From: Chloroflexota bacterium | GTDB lineage: Bacteria > Chloroflexota > Anaerolineae > UBA4142 | Length of the DNA: 56,270 bases | Direction: 5' to 3' | Assembly (NCBI GenBank): GCA_016215025.1 | Contig: JACRMI010000118.1 | Coordinates: forward strand, 1 to 56,270 | In this document: positions 1 through 7,075 of the stretch, in pieces | Layout of the letters: every line of letters begins with the position of its first letter | Position numbering within the stretch: position 1 is the stretch's first letter | Program-made: the position numbers and the translations under genes | The notes under the pieces: model-generated | What the model was told of the DNA's origin: nothing | The model's database searches: none | Seen by the model: only the letters and a program-made list of their open reading frames with translations

Positions 1-1
1 A

Positions 2-687
2 ACGGATGGACAGCATGAACCAATCGGTGATACAATTCGTAACTGTTGCTCATGTTTGGGGCTCCTTTGGTCGTCAGACAACCAAATTATGCCTCAACAT
101 GGGCAACCTTGCTACTTCCTTAAATTGGTAAGGGAATCAGATCTAGACTCACATCAATTAGAGATTGTACGTTTTTACTGATTGCCGAAGTTTTTGAATT
201 AGGTTTAGACCCAAAAAGTGTTTCTAGGTTTCAACTCAAGAGAAATCCAATCATTTTATCTGTTCCAAAATTACCCGATTTGATTGAAGATATAGCAGAA
301 ATTGGAAGAAGTTTTAGGGACGAACGTGATTTACACCTCCATCGTGGAGAAGAAAGACCTCTTGGACAAGATCCTGATATTTATTTTGCTGCTTCTGCGG
401 TTGAAGCCTTCGGACAAAAAATACAAGGCAATGACGCTTCGGGCAATCCGATAAATTTGGAAAATGACCACAAACAAGTGGTTGAAGAACTAGAATCAGA
501 ATTTACAGCGGCTGCAAAAGAGTTTAACAATAAAATTCACGAATTATTTGATTTAATGTACCCGCATTTCAAAGAAAGATTTCTCAATAAACTTGCCGCA
601 TCAGGTAATCGAAGTGAAGGTGCGATAGGTTTAATTAAAAGAGCAGAGTACTACGATAAGCACTATGGCAATGGTGAATCTAATTAG
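2..687 (+). pseudogene. HEPN-like protein, 5' partial, apparent frameshift
   Basis: An open frame enters from the window edge in frame 2 and stops at the TGA at 179-181. A second open frame (frame 1, about 124-687) continues the same protein. One extra T in the T5 run at 172-176 would join them smoothly, reading ...IVRF-LLIAEVFELG.... The joined product is at least 228 residues, mostly helical and charged. The segment RDERDLHLHRG carries an R-x(4-6)-H signature like that of HEPN domains, many of which are RNases in toxin-antitoxin and defence systems; the Cthe_2314-like HEPN family is a possible match. No ATG exists at the start of the downstream part; a TTG at 280 is the only easy alternative start. 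The gene ends 27 bases before an attC site in the same orientation, so it may be an integron cassette gene. It is clearly more A/T-rich than the leu genes. The family call is tentative; the frameshift may be a sequencing error. Confidence 0.45.
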
Positions 688-713
688 CAAAGTAGTCTTA
701 AGGGTTAGAGGCT

Positions 714-843
714 GCCCAACAAAGCGTGCACCCGACGCTGGGGAGTCTGGCGCGATTCCAAGCCTTTTTCTACGCCTTAGCATTTTTCCAGTCGGACGGC
801 GTCCCGCCGCCCGCCCCAGCGCGGGTAACGCAAACCGTTAGGC
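714..843 (+). mobile_element. Integron attC-type recombination site
   Basis: The element begins with GCCCAAC (714-720), which fits the R'' box RYYYAAC, and ends with GTTAGGC (837-843), which fits the R' box GTTRRRY; the two are near-complementary. Just inside, 724-743 (GCGTGCACCCG...CTGGGG) pairs with 814-831 (CCCCAGCGCGGGTAACGC) apart from a few unpaired bases, as in the folded bottom strand of attC sites. At 130 bp it lies in the usual attC size range. It sits just after the 3' end of the HEPN-like gene in the expected gene-then-attC order. No integrase or attI site is visible in the window, so this is a lone cassette boundary, either the end of an array or a CALIN-type remnant. Confidence 0.72.
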
Positions 844-900
844 GCTCTCCCTTCATAACATCATGTTGAGTCTTGCACTACGCATGGAATCAGATTACAA

Positions 901-1518
901 ATGTATCCATTTCCAAACGAGCCAAAGAAAATCATCGAGCGGATCAAACGTTATGAGCGAGAGTTACGCAAGGAAGCCGAGCGGTTTGGGCATATTAGTG
1001 ACGACGCGGGAAAAAGATATTTGCTGGGACCACTCTACCTGTTAGTAAACGATCTGAAGGGTGCGGTCACGTCTTTTGAGTGGTATGCGCGAACCTTTCC
1101 AGATGATATGGGCGAACCATTTCACTATTTGTGTTGGGCATTGGCGCTCTACCGCTCCGGCGATTTGGTGGGAGCATCCCGCCGGTTACGCCAAGCCATG
1201 TTGTCCAATCTCTATCTGCTTCCACACTTACTGGGGATAGAACAGCCGAAGTTAAATATCCGGCATGGCTCTAACGTAGACCAAAAGGAATATCTTCAGT
1301 ATTTGCCCCACGAGTTTATCGAGTTGTGGGATACGAAAGCGCTACAATGGGCGAGAGAAACTTTTACTAGCCCAGAATCTAGTCGGATGCGCAACCGCTT
1401 TATTGAGATTGGTCGACAATTACTGAATGAACCCGTAGGACCCAACCGGAAGCAATTGGTAGCAGAAGAGTTTGAACTTCGCAGGGGACAAATTGGCGAC
1501 ACACCAACAAAAAAATAG
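901..1518 (+). CDS. TPR-like hypothetical protein
   Basis: Product of 205 residues, predicted soluble and cytosolic, with no signal peptide or membrane segment. The N-terminal 35 residues are a highly charged helix (KKIIERIKRYERELRKEAE). Residues about 40-110 look like two helix-turn-helix units of the TPR type: GPLYLLVNDLKGAVTSFEWY, then a repeat containing ALALYRSGDLVGASRRLRQA. The C-terminal half is rich in Trp, Glu and Arg. I do not recognise a catalytic motif. The ATG at 901 starts 58 bases after the attC site, with no strong ribosome-binding site. The gene could be a second cassette, but no attC follows it: leuD starts 31 bases after the stop. Function unknown; a scaffold or protein-binding role is only an inference from the repeat fold. 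Confidence 0.6.
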   Translation: MYPFPNEPKKIIERIKRYERELRKEAERFGHISDDAGKRYLLGPLYLLVNDLKGAVTSFEWYARTFPDDMGEPFHYLCWALALYRSGDLVGASRRLRQAMLSNLYLLPHLLGIEQPKLNIRHGSNVDQKEYLQYLPHEFIELWDTKALQWARETFTSPESSRMRNRFIEIGRQLLNEPVGPNRKQLVAEEFELRRGQIGDTPTKK

Positions 1519-1549
1519 GAATACCGCTGCTGATTAAAGGAGGGGCGCT

Positions 1550-2050
1550 ATGCCAATCACCGGTCGCGTCTGGAAGTACGGCGCAAACATTGATACGGAT
1601 TTGATTATCGCGGGTCGCTATTGCAACTTGATCGACGCGGTTGAGTTGGGCAAGCACGCGATGGAAGACCTGGACGCGAATTTCGCCAAGCAGGTGCAGC
1701 CCGGCGACATGATCGTTGCCGATTCCAACTTTGGCTGCGGCTCTTCGCGCGAAGTTGCGCCGCTCGCGTTGAAAGGTGCGGGCGTGAGCGCCGTCATCGC
1801 CGCAAACTTTGCGCGCATCTTTTATCGCAACGCCATCAACATCGGCTTGCCGATTTTCGAATCACCCGAAGCTGCCGCCGCGATTCAGAACGGACATCGC
1901 GTGGAAGCCGACCCCGCATCGGGCATCATCCATGATTTGGACACCGATCAGAAATTTTCCTCCGCGCCGTTTCCCGAATTTGCGCAGCGCATTATCGCGC
2001 TCGGCGGATTGTTACCGTACGTCGAGGAAAAGCTTGCTAGTCGCCAGTAG
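1550..2050 (+). CDS. leuD: 3-isopropylmalate dehydratase small subunit
   Basis: Small (swivel) subunit of the aconitase-type isomerase that converts 2-isopropylmalate to 3-isopropylmalate in leucine synthesis; it needs the Fe-S large subunit LeuC. The 166 residues match the family length. Visible signatures are NIDTDLIIAGRYCN near residue 13, GCGSSRE (62-68), where the conserved Ser-Arg contact the substrate, and ARIFYRNAINIGLP (88-101). A strong AAAGGAGG precedes the ATG. No leuC is present on either side; it would have to lie elsewhere in the genome. The gene starts a + strand run with a thioesterase, a LeuB-type dehydrogenase, a transporter and a thiolase. Because the archaeal/thermophile-type LeuCD and LeuB also act on homologous acids such as citramalate-derived ones, the exact substrate is not fixed by sequence. 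Confidence 0.9.
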   Translation: MPITGRVWKYGANIDTDLIIAGRYCNLIDAVELGKHAMEDLDANFAKQVQPGDMIVADSNFGCGSSREVAPLALKGAGVSAVIAANFARIFYRNAINIGLPIFESPEAAAAIQNGHRVEADPASGIIHDLDTDQKFSSAPFPEFAQRIIALGGLLPYVEEKLASRQ

Positions 2051-2091
2051 GATGCTGGTTGATTAGACTGTCGACTGTTGACTGGAGACTG

Positions 2092-2520
2092 ATGGTGGAC
2101 AAGTACAAATTCTTCGAGCCGCTGCGCGTGCGTTTTGCCGAGACGGATTTACAAGGTCACGTCTTCTTTGGTGAATATTTGACGTACTTTGATGAGGCGC
2201 TCACGCAGTATCAACATGCGATTGGCTGCACATACAGCGATCTTGTCGCCGCGGGTGTGGACATGTTCTACATTCGCTCGGAATGCGATTATAAATCGCG
2301 CGCGTTCTTTGAAGAGGTGCTCAACGTTCATGCGCGTGTTGGACAAATCGGCAATTCGAGCGTCACGTTCGAATTTGCGGCGTTCAAAGCCCACAACGAC
2401 GAATTGGTCGCGACCGGCAAGATCATCGCCGTGACGATTGATCCGGAGACGAAAAAGCCGGTGCGCGTGCCGGATGAATTTCGTGGTGCGGTGGCACGGT
2501 ACGAAAACAGTAAAGAATAA
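2092..2520 (+). CDS. Acyl-CoA thioesterase, hotdog fold (YbgC/4HBT type)
   Basis: Predicted 142-residue hotdog-fold thioesterase that hydrolyses acyl-CoA thioesters in the cytosol. The signature RFAETDLQGHVFFGEYLTYF (residues 14-33) contains the catalytic Asp of the 4HBT/YbgC family (Asp19) and the following G-H-V turn. The length is typical of the family. I prefer the ATG at 2092, which has GGAGA about 7 bases upstream and starts directly before the conserved strand; a TTG at 2059 would add 11 residues derived from a GACTG-word repeat. It lies between leuD and the leuB-like gene, which is unusual for leucine synthesis and hints that this cluster handles CoA intermediates. Substrate not determinable. 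Confidence 0.8.
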   Translation: MVDKYKFFEPLRVRFAETDLQGHVFFGEYLTYFDEALTQYQHAIGCTYSDLVAAGVDMFYIRSECDYKSRAFFEEVLNVHARVGQIGNSSVTFEFAAFKAHNDELVATGKIIAVTIDPETKKPVRVPDEFRGAVARYENSKE

Positions 2521-2524
2521 AACG

Positions 2525-2552
2525 TAAAACGTAAGGGACAGTTTACGTTTTA
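2525..2552 (+). repeat. Perfect 10-bp hairpin upstream of leuB
   Basis: TAAAACGTAA (2525-2534) pairs perfectly with TTACGTTTTA (2543-2552) around an 8-base loop. The left arm is itself a repeat of the word AAAACGTAA, which begins within the end of the thioesterase gene. There is no clean U tract after the stem, so it is not an obvious terminator. It lies 23 bases before the leuB-like start codon and does not cover the AGGAG ribosome site at 2563-2567. Confidence 0.5.
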
Positions 2553-2574
2553 GAAATTTTATCAGGAGCATTAC

Positions 2575-3630
2575 ATGAAATCTTACAAGATTGGCGTGGT
2601 CGCAGGCGATGGCATTGGACCCGAAGTGGTGCGCGAGGGTCTCAAGATTTTGAATTGCGTCGCCGCGTTGGACAGTTTCAAGTACGAGTTGGTCGATTAT
2701 CCCTGGGGCAGCGAACGCTATTTGAAAACGGGCGAAGCGTGTCCGCCGAATGTGCTCGACGAGTATCGCAAGCTGGATGCGATTTTGCTCGGCGCGATTG
2801 GCGACCCGCGCTGTCCCACGGGCTTGGTCGAGCACGCGGTCATCATGACGATGCGCGTTGGGCTTGATCTCTACGTCAACTTGCGCCCGATCACGCTTTA
2901 CGCCGAACATCTCTGCCCGTTGAAGGGCAAAAAGCCCGAAGACATCGACATGGTGGTATGCCGTGAAAACACCGAAGACGCGTACACCGCGCCGTACGGT
3001 TTTACGAAAAAAGGCACGCCCGACGAAATCGCGACCTCGTTGATGCTGTATACGCGCAAAGGAACCGAGCGCATCATTCGCTATGCCTTTGAGATATGTC
3101 GCGCGCGCAACAAGCGCAAAAAATTGACCTTGGTCGATAAGGCAAATGCGGTGCGCGCGCACGATTTGTATACGCGCACGTTTGAAGAGGTCGGTCGCGA
3201 ATATCCCGACATCGAACGCGATCACGCGTACGTCGATGCGTCGTGTATGTGGATGGTCAAAAATCCTGAATGGTTTGATACTGTTGTGTCGACGAATTTG
3301 TTCGGCGACATTATCACGGACCTCGGCGCGATGATCCAAGGCGGCATGGGCATCGCGGCAAGCGGCAACATTCACCCCGGCCAAGTGTCGATGTTCGAGC
3401 CGATTCACGGCAGTGCGCCCAAGTATGCTGGGATGAACTCGGCGAATCCGCTTGCCACGATCAACGCCATCGGCATGATGCTCGATTATCTCGGCGAAAA
3501 GAATGCAGCAGCGCGAATCGACAAAGCGGTGCGCGAGTTGCTCGTGTCGAAACGCATCCCATCGGTGGGTGCGAACAGTGGTCTATCCACTACCACTATC
3601 GGTGATATGGTGGCTAAACAAGTCAGTTAG
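2575..3630 (+). CDS. leuB: 3-isopropylmalate dehydrogenase family protein
   Basis: NAD(P)-dependent beta-decarboxylating dehydrogenase of the isocitrate/isopropylmalate family (351 residues, typical length). GDGIGPEVV (11-19) is the N-terminal family motif. Substrate and metal residues are visible in RENTEDAY, in KANAVRAHDLYTR (catalytic Lys) and in the signature NLFGDIITDLGAMIQGGMG with its metal-binding Asp residues. EPIHGSAPKYAG near the C terminus is the adenine-binding loop. The ATG has an AGGAG about 7 bases upstream. Context with leuD supports a role in leucine synthesis, but related tartrate, homoisocitrate and 3-methylmalate dehydrogenases share these motifs. The nearby thioesterase, MFS transporter and thiolase leave a catabolic or alternative acid pathway open. 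Confidence 0.85.
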   Translation: MKSYKIGVVAGDGIGPEVVREGLKILNCVAALDSFKYELVDYPWGSERYLKTGEACPPNVLDEYRKLDAILLGAIGDPRCPTGLVEHAVIMTMRVGLDLYVNLRPITLYAEHLCPLKGKKPEDIDMVVCRENTEDAYTAPYGFTKKGTPDEIATSLMLYTRKGTERIIRYAFEICRARNKRKKLTLVDKANAVRAHDLYTRTFEEVGREYPDIERDHAYVDASCMWMVKNPEWFDTVVSTNLFGDIITDLGAMIQGGMGIAASGNIHPGQVSMFEPIHGSAPKYAGMNSANPLATINAIGMMLDYLGEKNAAARIDKAVRELLVSKRIPSVGANSGLSTTTIGDMVAKQVS

Positions 3631-3722
3631 TCCGGTAGTCAAATAGTCTTCTAGTCATCTAGTCGTGTAGTCGAAAGACTAAACGACTAGATGACTACAT
3701 GACTAGGCGACTAGGCGACTAG
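3631..3722 (+). repeat. AGTC-word repeat folding into a long GNRA-capped hairpin
   Basis: The intergenic DNA is built from degenerate 7-8-base words containing TAGTC or, on the other arm, GACTA. The 15-base arm at 3652-3666 (TAGTCATCTAGTCGT) is perfectly complementary to 3683-3697. Inside the 16-base loop a second small stem AGTC/GACT encloses GAAA, a GNRA tetraloop (3673-3676). The right arm continues as GACTAGGC repeated, directly up to the ribosome site of the MFS gene. No U tract follows. This resembles the short tandem heptamer repeats known from filamentous cyanobacteria in style, but the word is different. Confidence 0.7.
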
Positions 3723-3732
3723 GAGACAAAAG

Positions 3733-4995
3733 ATGGAGACAGCGAAGACGACTGTCGAAAAGGCGACGCCGCGTTTCCACTATGGGTATGTGGTACTCAC
3801 GATGATTGTGACGGCCGTCTTCGGCTCGCTGGGCCTGGGTCGGTTTGGTTACACGAGCATTTTGCCTGCGATGCAAGACGGCTTGAAACTGACGAACACG
3901 CAAACCGGCGAATTGCAATCGTGGAATCTCGTAGGATATTTGCTTACGGTCGTCTTCGCCGGCCTCATCGCGGCGCGTTGGGGACCGCGTGTGGTCATCG
4001 CCGTAGCGCTCCTCGTCGCTGGGCTGGCGATGCTTGCCACCGGCTTGTTTCCTTTCTTCGATGCAGCGCGGCTGGGACGCTTTTTTACCGGCGTGGGCAA
4101 TGCCGGTGCGAATGTGCCCGCGATGGCATTGGTCTCGGCATGGTTCGGCGCGAAACGACGCGGGGTTGCGGCGGGCATCGCGGTAGCTGGCTCGAGCGTG
4201 GGCTTGATGGTGACGGGGCCGCTCGTTCCTTCGATCTTGAATCAATTTGGTGCAGAGGGATGGCGCGTGAGTTGGTATGTCCTCGGATCGATGACGTTGA
4301 GCGTCGGCGTGTTGTGCTGGATGTTGATTCGCAATCGACCGGATGAACTAGGGTTGACGCCGGTCGGCGATGTGCCGATGACAGGTGGAGTGCGACCCAG
4401 CGAGAAAAAGGCATCGTCACTCGATTGGGGCTTGATTTACAAATCGCGCAAGTTGTGGCATCTCGCCGCGATCTATTTCGCCTTCGGATTTGCGTACATC
4501 ATCTACTCGACTTTTTTCGTGCGCTACTTGGTCAAAGAAGCTGGATTTAGCGCAGGCGACGCCGGTGCGCTCTGGTTGCAAATCGGTATCGTGACCACGA
4601 TCAGCGGATTCATCTGGGGCAGCATCTCGGATCGCTGGGGAAGGCGCATCGCCTTGATCGGCGTGTTCGCCCTGCAAGGAATCTCGTTCCTCGTTTTCGG
4701 AATGAGCCACGAGTTACCGTCGATCTATTTTTCGGCGGTGTTGTTTGCGCTTACGGCGTGGAGCGTGCCGGCGTTGATGGCCGCGTTCGCCGGCGATTTG
4801 TTCGGCGCGCGACTTGCCCCAGCGGCGTTGGGATTGTTGACGATCGTGTTCGGCACAGGGCAGGCAATTGGTCCGTACTTGGCGGGCGCGATTGCGGACA
4901 ATACTCAATCGTTTGCGTTCGCGTTTGTAACGGCAGGAGTCGTCTCGTTGCTTGGCGCGGTTGGTTCGATGATGTTACGCACAGTTCGTTCCTAG
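3733..4995 (+). CDS. MFS transporter
   Basis: Predicted inner-membrane transporter of 420 residues with about 12 hydrophobic segments in two six-helix halves, separated by a charged loop near residues 210-235. The region between helices 2 and 3 has the MFS motif A form (LIAARWGPRVV), and the second half repeats it as SISDRWGRRIALI. The N terminus is short and cytosolic. The start has AGGAG 7 bases upstream, formed partly by the last AGTC-repeat word. The best family resemblance is to YbfB/OFA-like carriers of small organic acids, but the substrate cannot be read from the sequence. Placed between an isopropylmalate-type dehydrogenase and a thiolase, it may carry an organic acid linked to these enzymes. 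Confidence 0.8.
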   Translation: METAKTTVEKATPRFHYGYVVLTMIVTAVFGSLGLGRFGYTSILPAMQDGLKLTNTQTGELQSWNLVGYLLTVVFAGLIAARWGPRVVIAVALLVAGLAMLATGLFPFFDAARLGRFFTGVGNAGANVPAMALVSAWFGAKRRGVAAGIAVAGSSVGLMVTGPLVPSILNQFGAEGWRVSWYVLGSMTLSVGVLCWMLIRNRPDELGLTPVGDVPMTGGVRPSEKKASSLDWGLIYKSRKLWHLAAIYFAFGFAYIIYSTFFVRYLVKEAGFSAGDAGALWLQIGIVTTISGFIWGSISDRWGRRIALIGVFALQGISFLVFGMSHELPSIYFSAVLFALTAWSVPALMAAFAGDLFGARLAPAALGLLTIVFGTGQAIGPYLAGAIADNTQSFAFAFVTAGVVSLLGAVGSMMLRTVRS

Positions 4996-5011
4996 TTCAC
5001 GACAAATTTTT

Positions 5012-5092
5012 TATCCGCGAATCCACGCGAATTTTCGCGAATTAGAACTTCTTCGCTCTGCCCACGCGAAGCGTGACATGATTAGCGGATTA
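5012..5092. repeat. CCGCGAATC-family intergenic inverted repeat, copy 1
   Basis: The left arm contains ATCCGCGAATC followed by CGCGAAT words; the right arm has GATTAGCGGAT at 5080-5090. The arms are imperfectly complementary. The same layout recurs at 7001-7070 and 18668-18734, so this is a dispersed family rather than a one-off terminator. The right arm ends just before the GGGAGAAG ribosome site of the thiolase gene. Confidence 0.6.
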
Positions 5093-5107
5093 TTTGGGAG
5101 AAGCAAA

Positions 5108-6310
5108 ATGAAATTTGAAAATGTGTTTATTCCTTACGGTGGTTATTGGTGCTCGCCGTTCGTGCGCTGGCAAGGCGCGCTCTCCAATTCGCATCCGATT
5201 CCACTCGCCGCAGAGACCGTGATGCGCGCGTTGAAAGAACGCAACCTCAGCGCCGATATTTTCGATGCGGTGTTTGTTGGCATGAGCGTGCCTCAAAAGC
5301 ATTCGTTTTATGGCGCGCCCTGGCTCGCCGCATTGATCGGCGCGACCGGCGTCACCGGTCCGGTTCTGTCGCAAGCGTGTGCGACCGGCGCGCGCGTGAT
5401 TTCCTCGTCGGCAGCCGAGATTGAAACAGGCGCAGGGCAGACGATGCTGGGTGTGACGCTGGATCGATGCAGCAATGGTCCGCACGTCTATTATCCGAAT
5501 CCACTGGGACCCGGCGGCAAAGGCGATACGGAAGACTGGGTCTGGGATAATTTCAATTTCGATCCGTACGCCAAGAACGCCATGTTACATACGGCGGAGA
5601 ATGTCGCGCGCGAATCGGGCATCACCAAAGAGCAACAAGACGAAATGATGTTGTTGCGTTTTACGCAATATCAAGACGCACTCAAAGACGATTCGGCATT
5701 CCATCGACGCTACATGGTGACGCCGCTCGAAGTGAAAGATGCGTCAGGGCGCAAAGTGGTTACGACAGTGAAAGACGACGAAGGTGTGTTTCCAACGACG
5801 AAAGAAGGTCTCGCGCGATTGAAACCCGTGCTCGAAGGTGGCTCGGTAACGTACGGCGGTCAAACGTTTCCTGCCGATGGCAACGCTGCGATGATCTTGA
5901 CGACGCGTGAAAAAGTGAAATCATTGAGTCGGGATGCCAGCGTCACCGTGCAACTGGTCGCGGCTGGGACCGCGCGCGCGAAAAAAGGTTACATGGCGCA
6001 AGCGCCGGTGCCTGCGGCGGTGAACGCACTCAACAGCGCGGGTATCAAGATTGAGGATGTGCGGGCGATCAAGACGCACAATCCGTTCGCCGTCAACGAT
6101 GTGTATTTCTGTCAGCAGTTGAATGTCAAGCCAGAGGCGATGAATCACTATGGCTCGTCGCTCATCTTCGGTCATCCGCAAGGACCGACGGGGATGCGGC
6201 TCGTCATCGAACTCATCGAAGAGTTGGTGATGGTTGGAGGTGGCTACGGTCTCTTTACGGGCTGTGCCGCCGGAGATACCGCGATGGCGGTGGTGGTCAA
6301 AGTCGGATAG
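5108..6310 (+). CDS. Thiolase family protein (acetyl-CoA acyltransferase-like)
   Basis: Thiolases condense or cleave acyl-CoAs through a Cys nucleophile. This 400-residue protein keeps the key residues: the nucleophile Cys91 in SQACATG, His356 in GHPQGPTG and the second catalytic Cys386 in TGCAAGDTA. The NEAFA loop of classical thiolases is replaced by THNPFAVND (323-331), as seen in divergent or SCP2-type thiolases. The ATG at 5108 is chosen because GGGAGAAG lies just upstream and the product then begins with the usual beta strand. It is last in the + strand run and ends before a bidirectional hairpin terminator. Whether it is biosynthetic or degradative is unclear; the unusual Asn loop argues against a standard acetoacetyl-CoA thiolase. 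Confidence 0.85.
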   Translation: MKFENVFIPYGGYWCSPFVRWQGALSNSHPIPLAAETVMRALKERNLSADIFDAVFVGMSVPQKHSFYGAPWLAALIGATGVTGPVLSQACATGARVISSSAAEIETGAGQTMLGVTLDRCSNGPHVYYPNPLGPGGKGDTEDWVWDNFNFDPYAKNAMLHTAENVARESGITKEQQDEMMLLRFTQYQDALKDDSAFHRRYMVTPLEVKDASGRKVVTTVKDDEGVFPTTKEGLARLKPVLEGGSVTYGGQTFPADGNAAMILTTREKVKSLSRDASVTVQLVAAGTARAKKGYMAQAPVPAAVNALNSAGIKIEDVRAIKTHNPFAVNDVYFCQQLNVKPEAMNHYGSSLIFGHPQGPTGMRLVIELIEELVMVGGGYGLFTGCAAGDTAMAVVVKVG

Positions 6311-6345
6311 TCGAATAGTCGCGTGGTCAGGTAGTCGATAAGATG

Positions 6346-6379
6346 TGCGACGCACTTTGCCGTAAGCGAGTGCGTCGCA
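6346..6379. terminator. Bidirectional hairpin between convergent genes
   Basis: TGCGACGCACT (6346-6356) pairs perfectly with AGTGCGTCGCA (6369-6379) around a 12-base loop. On the + strand TGTTTTC follows. It lies exactly between the thiolase (+) and the cytochrome (-), which end at 6310 and 6390. The U tract is short, so termination efficiency is uncertain. Confidence 0.7.
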
Positions 6380-6389
6380 TGTTTTCAAT

Positions 6390-6992
6390 TTACGGCATTG
6401 GTGTTGCTTGCCCGCGCGGTCCTTTGCCCACTTGCTGATGACAATATTCGCAGCGCGGCAGAATCGCATCGCGAAATTGAAATGCGGTACGCTCGTCGCC
6501 GAGCCGATGCGCGACGTGGCAGTTAGTGCAGCGAATGAATGGCGGCGAGAGTTGGGGATCATCATATTTGTTATGCTGATGATTTTCAAATCCTGGTCGG
6601 GCCACTTCTTGCTGATGACACTTGAGGCACGCTTCGTTCTGAATCGGAAAAACGATTTTGGCTGGCTGCTGCGCCATGCCGGTGTAATGCTTGAACGCAT
6701 CCCAGGCCGCCAGCGAGAGGACGGCCGTTCGCCCGACGAATCCTTCGCCCACATGACAATCGATGCAGCGCACGTTTTTCTTGCGATGATGGAACGAAGC
6801 TAGGTCGGGAGCGTCTTGCGTGGCATCGGCTTGGAGATTGCGCGCGAGGTACTCGGTCTCTGGCTGCGTGTGGCACGACGCGCAAAAGTTGTCGTCCTGT
6901 TCCTGATACGACACAAACCCCACGCCGCTGAGAATGACGATCAAAATTGCAATCGCGCCGACTACAATGAATTGCCAACGCTGTAACCGCAT
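6390..6992 (-). CDS. Membrane-anchored pentahaem cytochrome c (NapC/NirT-like)
   Basis: Electron-transfer protein of about 200 residues. A single N-terminal membrane helix (about residues 9-29, from the start MRLQRWQF) anchors a periplasmic or extracytoplasmic haem domain. Five CxxCH motifs are visible: CASCH (37-41), CIDCH (76-80), CLKCH (122-126), CTNCH (155-159) and CEYCH (181-185). Classical NapC/NrfH has four haems, so the fifth is noteworthy. Additional His residues could be distal ligands. I use the ATG at 6992; an upstream start at 7031 would add 13 residues read from an intergenic repeat. The upstream gene on the same strand encodes an exported molybdopterin enzyme, so the two probably form a quinone-linked redox module. 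Confidence 0.85.
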   Translation of the reverse strand: MRLQRWQFIVVGAIAILIVILSGVGFVSYQEQDDNFCASCHTQPETEYLARNLQADATQDAPDLASFHHRKKNVRCIDCHVGEGFVGRTAVLSLAAWDAFKHYTGMAQQPAKIVFPIQNEACLKCHQQEVARPGFENHQHNKYDDPQLSPPFIRCTNCHVAHRLGDERTAFQFRDAILPRCEYCHQQVGKGPRGQATPMP

Positions 6993-7000
6993 AATATTTG

Positions 7001-7070
7001 CCCGCGAATCGCCGCGAATCTTCGCGAACAAACAGGTGGTTTATTAGTGGAGATTCGCGTGATTAGCGGG
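7001..7070. repeat. CCGCGAATC-family intergenic inverted repeat, copy 2
   Basis: CCCGCGAATCGCCGCGAATC (7001-7020) faces GATTCGCGTGATTAGCGGG (7052-7070); the arms pair with few mismatches around a 31-base loop. It fills the gap between the molybdoenzyme gene and the cytochrome gene, so an mRNA spanning both would carry this hairpin. Confidence 0.65.
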
Positions 7071-7075
7071 TGTCT

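Noticed and set aside
863..1045. 60-codon + strand frame starting just after the attC site
   Set aside because: It overlaps the longer 205-residue gene in another frame and resembles no protein.
2149..3408. 419-codon open frame on the - strand opposite the thioesterase and leuB
   Set aside because: It is antisense to two clear enzyme genes, is rich in Arg, His and Ala as expected of a shadow frame, and has no ribosome site or family motif.
3652..3722. CRISPR-like direct repeats
   Set aside because: The repeated units are only 7-8 bases, are degenerate and have no spacers; no cas genes are present.
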